NCBI GenBank assembly: GCA_003993805.1
Contig: RSEF01000003.1
Location: 109,429,911 to 109,493,910 of the forward strand
Origin: Himantopus leucocephalus
Lineage: Eukaryota > Chordata > Aves > Charadriiformes > Recurvirostridae
Length of the DNA: 64,000 nt
Direction of reading: 5' to 3'
Shown here in pieces: positions 48,601-62,600 of the stretch; position 1 is the first letter of the stretch, and each line of letters starts with the position of its first letter. The translations under genes and the position numbers were made by a program. Below the pieces are notes generated by a model that was not told where the DNA came from, ran no database searches, and saw nothing but the letters and a program-made list of their open reading frames with translations.

Positions 48601-51600
48601 TCCCTCCCCACCCAGCCGGTGGCCCAGCAGTCCTGTTTCTGTCCCACAACGAGGGTCGTTCTGAGCCCAGAAAGGCATGTTTCATCCACCTGGATGGCAG
48701 CAGGCAGAACTTAGTGGGGGTGAAATTAGTGAGCACTCTTCCCGTGTATATGAGCAGCCATCACCACACTTACGGGCTGTGCTTTTTTGTAAGAAAGGTC
48801 ACAATGTGGCTCAAATCAATAAGCGTAAACGTGAGCTAAATAAATGACACATCTGTGTCAGGCCTGTAAACAAAATATCACTTACGGCTTAGGTAGAAAT
48901 GAGTGTCAGGAACCATAATGCGAGATATTACCATTTAAAAGCAGACTTCATGCCGACTCCTGTGCGAACGGGTTGCTGTCAGGGAATGCTGAGGGTATCA
49001 GGCGGATTTGACTGGCAAATGCAGTGCACGGGCTCGCAGCGTGCCAAGGGCTCCTGACAGGCTGCTGTGTATTAATACATTTATTCATTTCCACACATTC
49101 CTAACCTCTAGAGCAAGTGACAGAAAACCACTAAGCTGTGGAGAGTTTCTCTAATATTTTTTGATTAGCTGACAGTGTTTGTGAAGCTGCTAATACCTCT
49201 TCATCCAAAAGAGGACATTTCTCAAACAAAATCAGTATAACCCTGTGCTAGATGTGCAATTTGTGACTGATAGCAGTAGCTCGGTCGCAGCTGGTAAATA
49301 TTGCTGTCTGGTGCTGTATGGCTGCAGTGCTGTTGCTTGTATTTCTGAAATGTTTATGCTCTGTCAATCAAGAGACAGCAGATGCCATTAAAACCATCTC
49401 AGCACTTTCCTGCTGCACAATAATTGTGGCGCCTCTTCTAAGCACAGCAAAATGTCATGACTTGCTGAGACCTCTTTTTTTAATTTCTTGTGTAGTTGTA
49501 GTTAATTTTTCATGATGGGCTTATGGTCCAAGCACAATCTAGCAGAAGAAAAAGTCACTGTGTGTCTCTAGACAAGTTACAAGACTTTGTTATTGACTTC
49601 CAGTCTGGGCATTGCCCTCCCACTGGTCTGGCACAACTATGGTGGTACAAGGAGTGGTAATTCACTGTGGTATAGGCTGATAGGTGTTGCAGGTAGTTAA
49701 GGAGTGAAAGGCAGAGCTCCTGGGCAGTAGATATAGTTTATATGTAATTGTATATACGCCCTCTGGGCAGAACTCATTTAGGTGTATAATATAATCAGGT
49801 TAAATATAAAGACACTTTCACGAGAAACCACCTACACCTCATATCTTTTTAATGAATATATTGGAGGGGGCAGTCTTTGCACAGGGTTTTAGCAGGTCAA
49901 GGGCGGCGGGTCATGGGCTGTCTCATCCACACACATCGGTTTTCCCCAGATCTCATATACCAGTGGGAGGAAGAGACTTCGCAGCATCTCCAGCAGACCC
50001 CGTGAACCTGTAAGCCAAGGAATTGGGTTCCCAAGCTGAGGGCTAGTGGTGGAGGAGAACCTTAACTGGTGCTGTATTTTGTCAATTAAAACCAACACCA
50101 TGTGGCTTCATGTGGTGACTTATGAAGGTAATCTGCTGTCACGGTTTCTTCAAAACTACTTCAAGGTAGAGTCCAAGAAGGCATTGCATTACAATGGTTT
50201 AATCTTCAGTTGTTTCTACTATCTAATAGCATATATATTGTCTAAGTCACCTAATTTTTTTATGGCATTCATAGATATTTCAACTTCAAATCCTACTCTA
50301 ACTAGCAGATGACTATGTTAGAGATTAGTATAGCCTAATTTAGTGTCATTGTCCTAGGAAGTCTTATGAATCAGTGGAGACAGAAAGACACCCTGGCAGA
50401 ATTCATCTCCCCTAACCCCAGCTACTACGTTGCTGGTCATTTAGGCTTTCTTTGTCAACAGAGAAATAACAGACGTCCAAAGGGGCCAGCACATCCATCC
50501 TATCTATACAAAGATCCTATCTGTAGATGGGTCCTATCTGAAGATGGCTATACAACAAACCTATATGATTTAGTTAGGTTAGATGCCTGGCCTTCAGGTA
50601 GCTGAAGTTAGATCTGATGAATGCTAGGCAACAAGAGGTAGGGATGTGATTATCCTCTGGTGGTGCCATCCTTTCCTTCTCAACACTGTATGTGTAGGAA
50701 AGACTGTGTTTCTGATGTAGGCATCTGAACTTGGGTGACATGAAGCCAGACACAGCAGTTCATTTTAAAGTCTGAAGGCTGGTCAGTGATAGCGACTGGT
50801 TAAGGATTAATCCAGTGTGATATTGCTAGAAACAGCTTCCTTTACAAGAAAATTTGGACTTTCCAAAAAAGCCTTGCTAGCTCTCTGTTAGAGTCTGTAA
50901 TGACCTGCAAGTTGAAGTTCAGTCTCCTGTAGTAACTAAAAAACCTCACATAATAAAATACTAGGGAGCAAACTGTTGTTGGCAAAGAGGCAGGCACAAT
51001 ATGCTGACAGTACTTTTGTGACCCAAATTTGCATTTTTTCTTGGCTTCTGAAAGCCATATAAAATATTCTTACTGTGCCATGTGTTATAAAACCTGCCCC
51101 TGTGCATTAATATAAATATAATAGTGGAACCAAGCCCTGGAATTACAGCTGTAGACCTGGAAAAAAATCCAAGAAATTGCAGAAATACTCTTTAGCTGCA
51201 ACTGCTGTTTTGATGTTGCAGCTGCCTCAGTGAGGAGGGGCAAGGGAGCATGCACAAGCACTGGTACGTGGATTTTGTTCCTTTGCACACTCAACACTGA
51301 GCTTTTCTTGGTCGAGCATATGGGCTGAGGGACCTCTAAAGCCTTGGGGGCTGCTCAACAGACCCTTCCTGGGGCTATTAGGTGTGTGGCCAGATGTCCC
51401 TAGAAAGGGGTGGGGTTGGGTGGGAAAATAATGAGGTCTGTATGAAAGGACCTTTGGGGAGATATATTATATCGCTGAATTTGCTGTCGCCACCCTGCTA
51501 CACCTCTAAGAGACCCGGGAGAGAAAGCAGTAACGAGGAAGAAGTTCAAGGTTCAGATATTTAGCAGCAGCCATTTGAAGGCTACTCCGTGTTGTGTTAA

Positions 51601-54600
51601 TCCAAGGGCTTTTACTGAATCGCAGGTCTGTATATAACCTTGAACCCATTCCATTAGCTGGAATAATATGTTGTCTTCCCACAGGCTTTGAGTTGCAGGT
51701 ACAATATGTCCTTTTTTCTAAGCCAGTTGCTAGATGTGATGCTGCCTCTGCCTTTCACGCTGACTGGAGTTTGGATGTTTCTGAAATGTTGCACATGCTA
51801 TAAATCATCCTTGCAGCTTCTACCCCATTTCCTAGAAACCTGGAAACTACAAGCATAAAAGAGTTCAAAACAGTTTCCCTAGTCCTTTTTTTTTTTTTTT
51901 TTTTGACAACATCAAATGCCCAGCATTTTACAGAAAGGGATTTGCCCCCCTGCTCCTGACCTGTGAAGTTTAGGACTTCAGGTTTTTTTATTTAATCAAT
52001 TATTTGAAGACCAGCTTAGGTCCAGAACCTAAGACAGACAGGCAGATAGATAAGTTTGGTATATCATTGCAGGTGGTGTAACCACAAGTACACAAATAAG
52101 TATCCATTTCTTTGGTTTTTGGAAGACGAGGTTCCAATCTTGCATTTTTGGATTGTGAATCTTTGGAAAAAAAGTGTGGTGAATAAATAACTCATGGTTC
52201 CAAAATGCCGGTTGAGTGCTCATTGAGTGCACAGGAATTCCTTATGAACCAGAAGGATGGTGGTTGACAGCATGGCTTCGTAAGCCTGCTGGGTGGAAAG
52301 CAAAACACATTTTTTTCTTATTTCTCTAAATATTTCAGGAGGGGATGCAGTAACAATCTTGCTGTTCTGTGGTCATGGAGAGTGTTGAATGAAATGAAGG
52401 GCACATTGAAGTCAAGGCAGTTAAAAACTAACATGACTTTTTTGTAAAGACCCCTCTTCCCTCGGGACAATAATTTTTCATGTTGTTCCAACTTTTCTGT
52501 TTTTTTTTTAAAGGCAAAAATATAACGTACCAAAACCTCAGCAATATTTTTTTTTCCTGGATATTTTTAAGATTAAATTACTGTAGTTATAGGTGTGGAA
52601 AGAGAAATGGCTGGTGGGTAGGATGTGGGGGGTGCTTGAATTTTTTATAATTTATTTTGTAATTCTGTTCTTTTGCCTTTGGCATCACACACTTGTGCAT
52701 TAGCTTTTTTTTTTTTTAATTAACTGGAGAATGAAAATAAATAATAGACAATTAGTATTTATCTGGAGATTTTTTTTTTAGATAATTGAATCTGAAGGAA
52801 AAGATAGGGTACAGCATTTCAGTCTGATGTCAAATATGCCCTGCCACATGGCTTGAGAATGAATTTAAAACCCATCAGAAGCATTCCTAAGCAAGTATCC
52901 AAATATGGATTCATGCATAGGTGTGGTACATTTAATGTATCTCAAGCCACAAAACAAAAGTTCTGGCAGTGTTCAGTGAATGAAAGGTTAATAGAAATTC
53001 AGGTATTAATCTGGTTCTGTTCTAGTTGCAGCTTTCGGTGCAGTAATGTACTCTTGGCTTTTAGACTGCCTCTGTAGATGGGAGGCTACTGCTTTGGGTA
53101 TTTTGTATATCTAGACGTATACAGACTGATTGGACAGCTGTCAAAGCGTTATTGTGCAGGCTTTTAGAAGTCTGGCACCAAAGGTAACCTCTGTTAATCT
53201 ACCGTGCTGGCACTTGCCGAGGAGTTGCTGCATTACAGGGGTGTGCGGTGCATGCAAAGTGATCCCATTAGGCAGTGCAGTGCGAGCACGCAAGTGGGAA
53301 CGTGGGTCTTTGCCAAGGGCACTTGCAGCAGAGATGTTGGGTTTTGTTAGCTTGCTTTCACTGCATTGTCACCTGCTGTAAACCTCTATGTGCCCCATTT
53401 AATCTTTAATTAATCCCAAGAAGATCTAGGGTATCTGGAAAGGGTTTAGAAAACACAAGCGTTCGTGAAAGCAAATACTGCGATGAGTGGGAAAAGGTGT
53501 CTCAAAGAATTTTTCTCCTGGCTTATCTGCCTTGTCATAGGAGTAGCATAATGAAATTTAGGTGAAAAATCAGCATTCAGACAGTCTTTAGGGCCACTGT
53601 GAGTCCATATGAAAATAAATCTTGGAGGAATCTGGGGTTTCGGGTAGGAAATCTGCACGGTGGATGTGCCACGCAGCTCTTGCATACTCTGTGCTCGGGA
53701 CAATGGTTGGAATGAAGATGATATCTCTGCATCAGTGGTTTTCTGCTGCATAGCTGCACTGTGTGGACTGCAGCGCTATCCACGGTGTCCTTCTCAATCC
53801 AGTGCCAACTTCCCCAAGCATTAAAATGCTTTTTCAGTCCTGAAATCAGAGGGGAGATGCAATGAGAACAGCTGGAAGGAGTTCTCCTTGGAATGGAGCA
53901 GGAAAAAGGGGCTGATGGCAAGAGCCATGTGTGTAGAGAGGACATGCCGCAAAGATGCCTTGTTGGGAAATATCACCCCTCACGTCTTGAAGCTTTTCCT
54001 CCTCCTACATTTTGGGAAGGGGACAGTCTAGCTCACTTTGTGGTCTTTCTTTCCTTTTTTATTTTATACTTTATAGCATCCAAAAGGGCTTTGGCAACAC
54101 GTACTCCCCTTTTAGGCATACAGCATGTGTCAGGCTGTATAATCCGTGCAAAGTTCCCAGCTATTCAGCAAACTAAAAGAAAGGGTGAAGGGAATGAGGT
54201 CAGGAAGAAATGCTTTGTATTGCTAAAATCCTGTTCTCCCACATGTACTTTAAGTATCCAGTTCCTTTAAAATGCAGGTGAGTTCCCCATCACAAATCTA
54301 GTTCACCATACAAAAACCCACTTGCAATAAACCTTACATGGGCTGATTGGTTATTTATTTATGGATGGAGGAGAAAAAGATAAGAAAAATGCACGGCTTT
54401 TGTGTGTGGTGAAAAAAGGCAGGCAAAAAAAATTGAATAATAACTTTCATGGCCAAATAATTCCACAATTATCAGAGTGGACTTTGTTGAATGAAATCAT
54501 CAAAAAGAAATTATATATACACTTAAAAAATATAATAAAAAAAATAAGGACAGGAAAAAAAAATTGCTGACTCTCTCCTATGTCTGACCCCTTTCATGGA

Positions 54601-56400
54601 GATTGAGATACCTTTCTCTTGGCAAGACAGATGATGAACCACTTGTTAATTAAGTGGTCAAAAAAAGTAGCTGAAAAAGGAGCATGGAAGAAACCATCTC
54701 TGTGATCAATCCTGTCAGTTTTCGACACCTTAATTAAAAGTTATCTTTGGCAGCATTGAAAGCAGCTCAGCACTTCAGCTGGGAAAGTAGACAGCTAAGC
54801 GTTCTGTTGTGGTCATTTGGGAACAACGGTACTGATGGGATGGAGAGCCAGTCCTGCTTCCACCAGGAGGAGAAACCTGTAGGTATTGCAGTGCAGGCGG
54901 GCATGGAGCATCAGCAATGGCTCTGGGTTGGATCGGGTGGATGGCTTTCATGGTGGAGACCAGCGGCTTTGGGCTACAAAGGATTGGGATCTTCCCTTGC
55001 AGCTCTAATTGAAGTTTCATGTGGTCCTGTGCCAGCCATTCTGTCATCCAGCACTTCTGGTTTCCATCACATCTTTTGCCTCTCTTTCTGACATTTAAGC
55101 TACATAGGACAGCAGTTGTCTCTCAATTTATACACTTCTTCCCTAGGGAGAGTGTGGTGGTCAAAAATGGGGTGGTGATCTTGAAGACCTCATGTTACTG
55201 GGAAAGCGGTGACTTGACTGTGGAGAAGTGGAAAAAGTTGAGGTCTTGTTGGAAAAGCTGATTTTAGTTTTGGCCAAGTTGTTTAAAATGAACCATCTTT
55301 AAATGAAACGTCTAAGGAAAAAAGAAAAGACATATTAGTATGGGGGGGGGTGGGAATAATTGTCCCCTGTGCTGTCCTGTCATAGTTATATAAAAAATAG
55401 TATAATTTATTACAGCAAACAATAGATTTTTCTATTTGGTTGCTGAACCAAATTGTTTTTAAAAAAATCCATAATTTGAGACCCCTTGAGCTTTTTTTCT
55501 TTCACTCAATGTTTAATTTGATTTTGAGGGGTTAATTCTTTTGCATCTAATTAAATTTAGGCTGGTTTGACATTAAAAAAAAATTTCACAATGAAAAAGT
55601 ATTTTTTTAGAATATGTTGAAATGCAACATTTCAGCATCTTTGGAAACAAGATGCTCTCAGAAAATTTCACAATGAAATATGCACTGTTCCAAAATCCCT
55701 CCTGCCTTTTTTGTTTTGTTTTTGTTCGGTTTGTTTGTTTTGTGGAAAAGTCCCACCAACTGTGGGCTGGATTCAGAAATAAAGTCAATCTCCCTGTCAC
55801 AGCCTTTTTCAATGAATTTTCTATTCACAAAAAAATAGTTTTCATCCAGTTTTAGCTGTATTCTTTGGAAAATGCCTATTTTCCTTGGAGAATTCAGATG
55901 GAGCAACAAAAATAAAATCTGTGTTGTGTCCGTGATTGCTGTCGCTGATCCATTGCCTTCCCTTGATGTGCGTGACACTCAGGTGGTGACTGGTATGGAG
56001 AAATGAATCGTCTAGTTTGCTCAAGACAGAAAATAAAAAGCAGTTACAAGAAAATCACATCCTGAGAAAGGAAATGAGCCCATTTTAACAAGGTTATGAG
56101 TGAGGGCTTCGTTATGAAGCACAAAAAAAGAAAATACAAGAAAAGCCCGTTGGACCCCATCTGTTCATGTGATTCCTTTGATGAGAATCTAACTGTGAAG
56201 GCTGATCAGAGAGAAAATTCTTATTTCTTTTAAGTAGTAGTTACAGATGAATATTTATGTTTTCTGCAATAATTGGGGAATATGTTTTGAATAGAGCTCT
56301 TTCCAGTAAATAAACTAGCATCAACCAGTAACTGCTTAGTGGCTGGTAAGCAGTAGTGTACTAAAGTGGATAGGTAGGCTCAAGAGAGAGGTTGTTATAA
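45700..56400. other. intergenic downstream of KCNS3, nothing recognised
   Basis: No coding exon with family motifs was found on either strand. There are several homopolymers, including a 19-base T run at 51,886-51,904, and purine-rich DNA at 48,360-48,500. The frames at 48083-48457 and 53893-54270 are low-information and look like chance. Confidence 0.5.
46512..46541. repeat. poly-T tract with one undetermined base (N at 46535)
   Basis: About 29 T with an N. It may be the tail of a retroposed element, but no body was recognised beside it. Length is unreliable. Confidence 0.9.
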
Positions 56401-56404
56401 TATT

Positions 56405-56600
56405 ATTATTTAATATTTATGCTGTTTAGTCTAGAGAAGAGGCGGCTTGGGCAGCTAGAGCAACCTTAATGTATGTGAAAAGCTTTTTCAAGAAGACAAA
56501 GCATAGATTATTTTCTGTACTGTTTAGGGAGCAAAGGAGCTGAGCCCAAACCAGGGAAAGTGAAGACGAAGGGTTGATGGTAGAAGTGGCTCAAGAATTC
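56405..56600 (+). mobile_element. degenerate CR1-like fragment
   Basis: The phrases ctgtttagtctagagaagag, gcggcttgggcagctagagc and aaccttaatgtatgtgaaaa resemble the CR1 segment around ttgttcagcctggagaagag..gagaccttattg. The right half is poorly matched. Old copy, modest confidence. Confidence 0.4.
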
Positions 56601-59600
56601 CTCCTGCTCCTCTGCGGCCCCTTGCCCAGCCCCAGCTCCAGCTGCTCATTGTCTCAGTTGTGTAGATATAAATCCGTGTAAAGATAGAGCAGATTGCTCC
56701 AGTGACCCAGGTTTAAAAAAATAATAATTCTCTGCTGGGTGGGTGGAAGGGAGCTGTGAGCCTGAAAAGTTGAAAAGGCCCTGGATTACTGTCCTCTTGA
56801 TGGAGAACCAACTCTTTTTTCAGTGACTCCGTAGTTGGGGCAAACTTTCATATAATTTCATAAAATAAACAAAATTTCATATAATTTGTCAGTTTGTTGG
56901 TGATGGGAAAACTTACTTCACTGGGGGTCTGACTCAGTGGCTTCAATAAGGACTTTAATGGGTTATCTACCTGTGTCACAGAGGTGTCCCTGGCCTGAGA
57001 ACTTGGGGTGTGGTGAGGACAAAACAGATAGATGATGGGACCCATTTGAATTGCTGTTGTGACTCTGTCTTGGACTTAACAGGAGAAGTTGATATCCTCT
57101 GTGGTGTTGGCCAATATTTTACCATGGTCTCACTGGTGGAAAAGGAGGAAGGACCTTTGGGGAGGAAACTGGAAATGCATGTCAATAGGGAGTGAAATGA
57201 CTTCTTACTCACTACAAGGGTCCTTGGGAGCATGATAGAGACACAGTGACGCTCTGCCATGAGCAAATTCAAAGGCTACTATGAGTCTTTGGCATATTTA
57301 CCTAATTTTTCTTGGTATAGATCATTTTGGTATGTCAGCACCCTTGTAAAGAAGTGATAATAATTCCATTTCATGTCTGATCTTAAAAGTCAAAGTGCAA
57401 ACCAGAAATATTTTATCATCTTCTTTGTGATCTGTTCAATTTGTAATGCATGTATTTGCATATAGTACTGAAAAGGCTTTTCTTGTGTGTTAGGTATATT
57501 TGTTATCATATAGCTATTAATATTTTCATTATATAAACAGAGGTGAGCTGAACTACTGAAATGAAATCCTGATCCTTACCTGCCCAAAGCATTTCATATG
57601 TCAGAAGCAACACATTTTTATGGCTCTGAATTAATCTTTCTTTGCCCCTGGAAACTTTCTTCCAGAGGAAATTTCAAAATCCCACCCTTCCATTGTGACT
57701 GGAAATGGGTTTTGGGTTTGTTTCAATTTCCATGGCAACAGGAAATTTTGTTTTCTGACAGGCTTTGCACACAAAAGTCAGATTTCCCTGGGCTCTTTTG
57801 AGTACATTAGTTTGCATTTTTATCCCTGCTAGTATTTTGAACCTCTGTCCTTAACCCCTTGACTCCATTTAGTTCACTGAAATCTGATCTGTTTCTCCTT
57901 AGACAGGACAGACAGGTTTTTACATACTTCCTTAATTTTTCAGATATAATTTGATTCAGTGTGCTGATATCAGAAATATAGCCACATTTTATACTTAGAA
58001 TAGAATTCTTTCCATAGAGGAGCATTATTACTTTTTAAATTACTTCTAAGCACTAAACTTATTCCAAATCTGGCTTCAAGGTTGTGGAAGATAACCTCTA
58101 TCATTCTAAAGTCAAGACCTAACTTTTTTTGTTATATGATACTGACATTCATATATCTTACTGTGGTTGTCATGCTGATCAGCCAGTCCACGGGTGTGCT
58201 TGAAGACTGCCTTGTAAATAGTATAACAGCTACATAATCATTAAACTTTGTACTGTCTTCTGCATTTTTGAACCAAATATTTCAATTAATTCCTGAATAG
58301 ATGCCAGACTTCTATGGTTTATAAAACTTCATCATTCACCGTGTGAATGATGAAATCTCATTTTGTTTAACACTGGCCTCACCTGTGCCACCAAATTGTT
58401 TATCGGAAGTGCTATAAAGCTTCAAGATACATAGCTTAAATTCAAGCAGCCTCTTAAGTTTGAATGTGAAAGAAGAATGGAATGAAGTCAGGGATACCAT
58501 AGTCTTATTCTTCTGCGCTTTGCCTACCTGTTTAGCGTCTGTTTAGCAACCTGTTTAGCTCCCACGAGCAAGTGTTTCACACTGTAAATACTGTCGTGCC
58601 ACTCTCAGCCTGGCCAGTTTTCTTGCTTAGTTCCCCTCCAGCTGAGCTGGACTATGTGTATGGCTCCTTAACTGGAGGGGAAAACATTTCTAGTAAGTCC
58701 CAAAACCTCCCCTTACTCTTCGGCCCTTCTCTGTAAACCAAAGCAAGGCAGCGCTCATAGCAACCAGCTGTGCAGATCTGCAGATCTTCCTCTCTTTGAT
58801 TAAAAGAGAAAAGAACCAGCAACCCTGACATGTGAGTTATTGGCAGCAGGATAAATCCCGGAGTGAATTAATGGGGCAGTTCAAACCTTTGAACTCTGCT
58901 TTGCCACCACAACAGTTGGAGAACTTTACAAAAGAACTGAAAAAGCTGATGTTCTGTGGATCGCAGTTTCTGGGGACAGCAGCTTTGGAGGACAGCTGGT
59001 ACCCTTGATGGGTGTTTCCAGCTGCTTCCTAACTCTTTAGAGAATGTTGTGCTGATAGAAGATAACTTTCATTTCATTAAAGCATTAATAAGATTTAACT
59101 TCTAGCACAGTCTATTTCGGCAGTTATCTGCAGTCTTTTTTATTTATAGGTTTATTCTATATTTATCCATGACTTTGGTGAAGTTGCTTCTCATTATTAA
59201 TAGATATTTATATTATATAGACTCTGTTGATGCTGATACAATTGACTTTTCCATTGATGTTGAGATCTGAGCTTAATTATGACTCTGCACTCCTGTTTGA
59301 AAGTCATGATAAAACTGGTCTGCATTTTTTTTTGCCATGAGTGAAATATAACCAGCTTGTATTCATTACCGGCATAGATATTTATAACTATATCTGTTTT
59401 TTTTTTCTTAGTTGTTAGATCTCTTACCGCTTTCCTTGCATGGATTATCTGAGAAAACTGCATAGGCTCTAAGTTGTGGGAAGATTCAATCTTTATATCT
59501 TAATGTGTGCCAAAAAACCCTATCATGTTGCTCAGCTGATTTGAGAGTTATTTTGCTTTTAGATAAATATTTTTGAGACTGTATCTATTTATGATTTTAG

Positions 59601-62600
59601 CCCCTTGTGAATGGTTACTGCACGTCATCTCTTGTTGGTTCAGAAGTATCAGTTAATCACAGAGGACAGGGAGCATGGGTGAAACTTGTTGATTTCTTTC
59701 TGTGGGAAAGTGAGTAATCATTTTTGTTCCAGATTAGTTCACTAGAAACTGTATTCCAGTCCACGCCTTTGTAAATGTTGGAAATAACATTTCTGAATTC
59801 TGAGGGTGTAAATAAACAATTATTTTTTCCAGCACCTATCCCTACTCAGTCAAAAAACTTAGCCCTTAATGAATATAGGAAAGCCACTTTCAATATAACA
59901 TCAAATGTCAGCAAAAATAAATTGCTCATTTTGCTTAAGTATCTAATGATTTTTGATGCTTCATTTTCATGTCTTGACATATTTAGGTAATTCATAATTC
60001 TTAATTCCCAGGACTTTCATTGTGTTCAAAACGAGTGTGCATCCTTAATAAATACTCTAGGCTTTAGAATAACTTAGAATAATTTGTATCAGAGCATCTT
60101 TATTTCTTCTAGACCCTTCCATAAAAATATTGTTAGGAGCAGACCAGAAAGCTGCACCTCTGGTCGCTGCAAAGGACAGACAGATGTACTGCTGTCAGCA
60201 ATACGAGTCTGCAGACCTCAGATGGAGTTGGGCTGGAAGAAAGCCAGAATCTACAGCCCAGTCTGAGTCCTTGGACAGGGCACACGTGTAGGGGAGGGGT
60301 GGAGGGCTCTTCTCCTCTTGGCCTGGGGAAGAGCTATGTGTTTGTTCCTTGGAGGTTACTGGCAAACAAAGACATTTGTGTGGTTACTGGCCAAAGAGAG
60401 GGTCTTGCTGGAAGGTGAGTTTGGGAAGCCCAGGCTGAGGAGCAAGGGAGGGGTCCTGGGGCCGGGAGGTGGAGGGAACAGTTCAAGCACTTCTTCCTCT
60501 GGAAACAACCTCTTTGGACTGGCAGGTGTAGGCTGGAGCCAAGGGGTGACATCATGAGTTAATTGTCTCCATGGACAAGAAAATTAATTTGCAATAATTT
60601 TACAACCTGCAGTCTTTCTGGAACTTCACTTGTTTACTGCCATCTACACTAGAAGAATTGCTCGCTTTTCACTGTTGGTGTAAAGATCATCAGTATTTTA
60701 TAAATGAAAGCAAGAAGGCCAAAGGAGCCCGAGTAGTCACAGCTACGCTCAGTGGGTTTTAATAATCCCTGTACCACAGGCCCCTCCAGTCCTTCTGTTT
60801 CCGATTCTCGTGGATGGAGGTTGTTTGTAAATATGGTTTTGGAAAGGTCCTATGTTCTAGGTCATCATGGTTTCTGCATCTTCTCTCAACACAGAGGAGA
60901 ATATTAGAGCTGTCCCACAAGGCACGTTGGCCTTTCCAGAAGAGAGGAATGATGGCTTACATAAATCCTGTCTGGAAAGTAAAAGCAGATCTACTGTATT
61001 TTTATATCCCTTTTTAAATGAAATTTATCTCCAAATCCTTTTTTTTTTTTCTCTTTTTTTTTTCCCCTTTCCTGAGACAGTGCGGGATAGCAGCACTCTG
61101 TTCAGCATTAGAAAAATACTATTTTCATTTACTTTGTTACTTTGTGACTGCTGGCTTTGACAAAACCCCGGATTGAATTTATCTGGTCAGCAAATTATTT
61201 CCATTCATCTGCAGCCCCAGAAACCTGCTTGGATCTTGGAAATGCGTCTGGTCTTAGTTTCAAATTGAATTGTCTCATTTTTATTTGACGTGAGTGAGCA
61301 TGGACACTTAGATCATAATTCCATTTCTGTGCATCATAATCGAAGGAGAAATCACGCACCTCTTGCTTCCCGGTCCCCTCCCATCCCCAAAACAAACTTT
61401 GGGACCTCTCTACTGTAACTGGCTGTCTGCTGTAAGTTTTCTGAAGGGTATTTACAGCACAGAAGAACTGTGCAGGGGAAACATATGCCTCCTTCTGTGA
61501 ACTCCTATTTGTATGCATAGGCTTTTCTTGGGAGCACTGAAGATGAATTTCATTACTGATGTTGTCAGTGAACCTCTCTTTATGTTCAGTGATTGCCATT
61601 TTTGCAAGGTCCTTTTCACTGGGTTGATAATAGTAGGAGAATAAAAAGGTATTTGACAAGAGTTTGCTATTTGGATCTGGCAGCTTTTTCCATTAGTTAA
61701 CATGCATACTTATGAGCTTCCCAGGTATTCCCATTTTAAGGAACCTAAAAATGGTCAAACTAAGTTGCAGAGTAAACAGATTGGAAAATACCTCTATTTT
61801 ACATCTCTCTGAACATCACAGATATTCTTGGTAACAGAAAGTCTGAAGGCACATGACTGGGCTGAGTTCATTAGACAACATCATTGTACCCTAATTGATT
61901 GCAATTAACATTTGCCCTCAAAACACAGGGCAGAGAGTCTCAGCTGAGCTTCTCCGGAGGTCAGAGTTAGATGGGACATGGAAAAAGCAGCTGGAAGCAG
62001 ACAGCCAGTAAGCAAATGAAACCTTGTTCTGTGTTAGTCAGAGTCTGAGCTGTGACAAGGTGGGGGCAGAGGAGGAGTCACTGACCTCTCTGAAATCTTT
62101 ACATCCTGTCCGGAGCTTACCAGCATTTATCGGCCGTAGTAGCTGTTTCGTTTCTTTTCAAGACAAGGCATTTTCTTGAAAATCTGTTTTGACAAGTGCA
62201 ATTCCTGGTAGAGTGACTGAGAGTCTGAGTGCATTAACTGATAAACTGCCTTGGGAATGGCTTATTAGCATAAATAGCAAATATGAGATGCAGCACTGGC
62301 TAATGGGTAGTCCTTTTAAATCCCCTCAGTCTGACATACTTCCAGCCTATGACTAAAGGAGATAGAATAGAAAGAAGGTAGTTAAGAAAACTGGTGAGTT
62401 TGGTGATTATAAACGAATTACACAGTAATACACTTTTTGTTTTTCTTGGATATGGCTGATAGTAACTGGCATGTCCTCGGCTTATCAATATCAGCAGCAA
62501 AATATATTGTTACTTAAGGTTTTTGAGGCTTGATAAAACAGATATTTTAAGTTTGTTAAATAGGTTGTTTCACTTAATAACTTTTACTCACATAACAGGA

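Noticed and set aside
61195..61659. 154-residue minus-strand frame, partly protein-like
   Set aside because: It begins with TTG, has no family motif or splice context that I recognise, and composition matches the surrounding AT-rich DNA.
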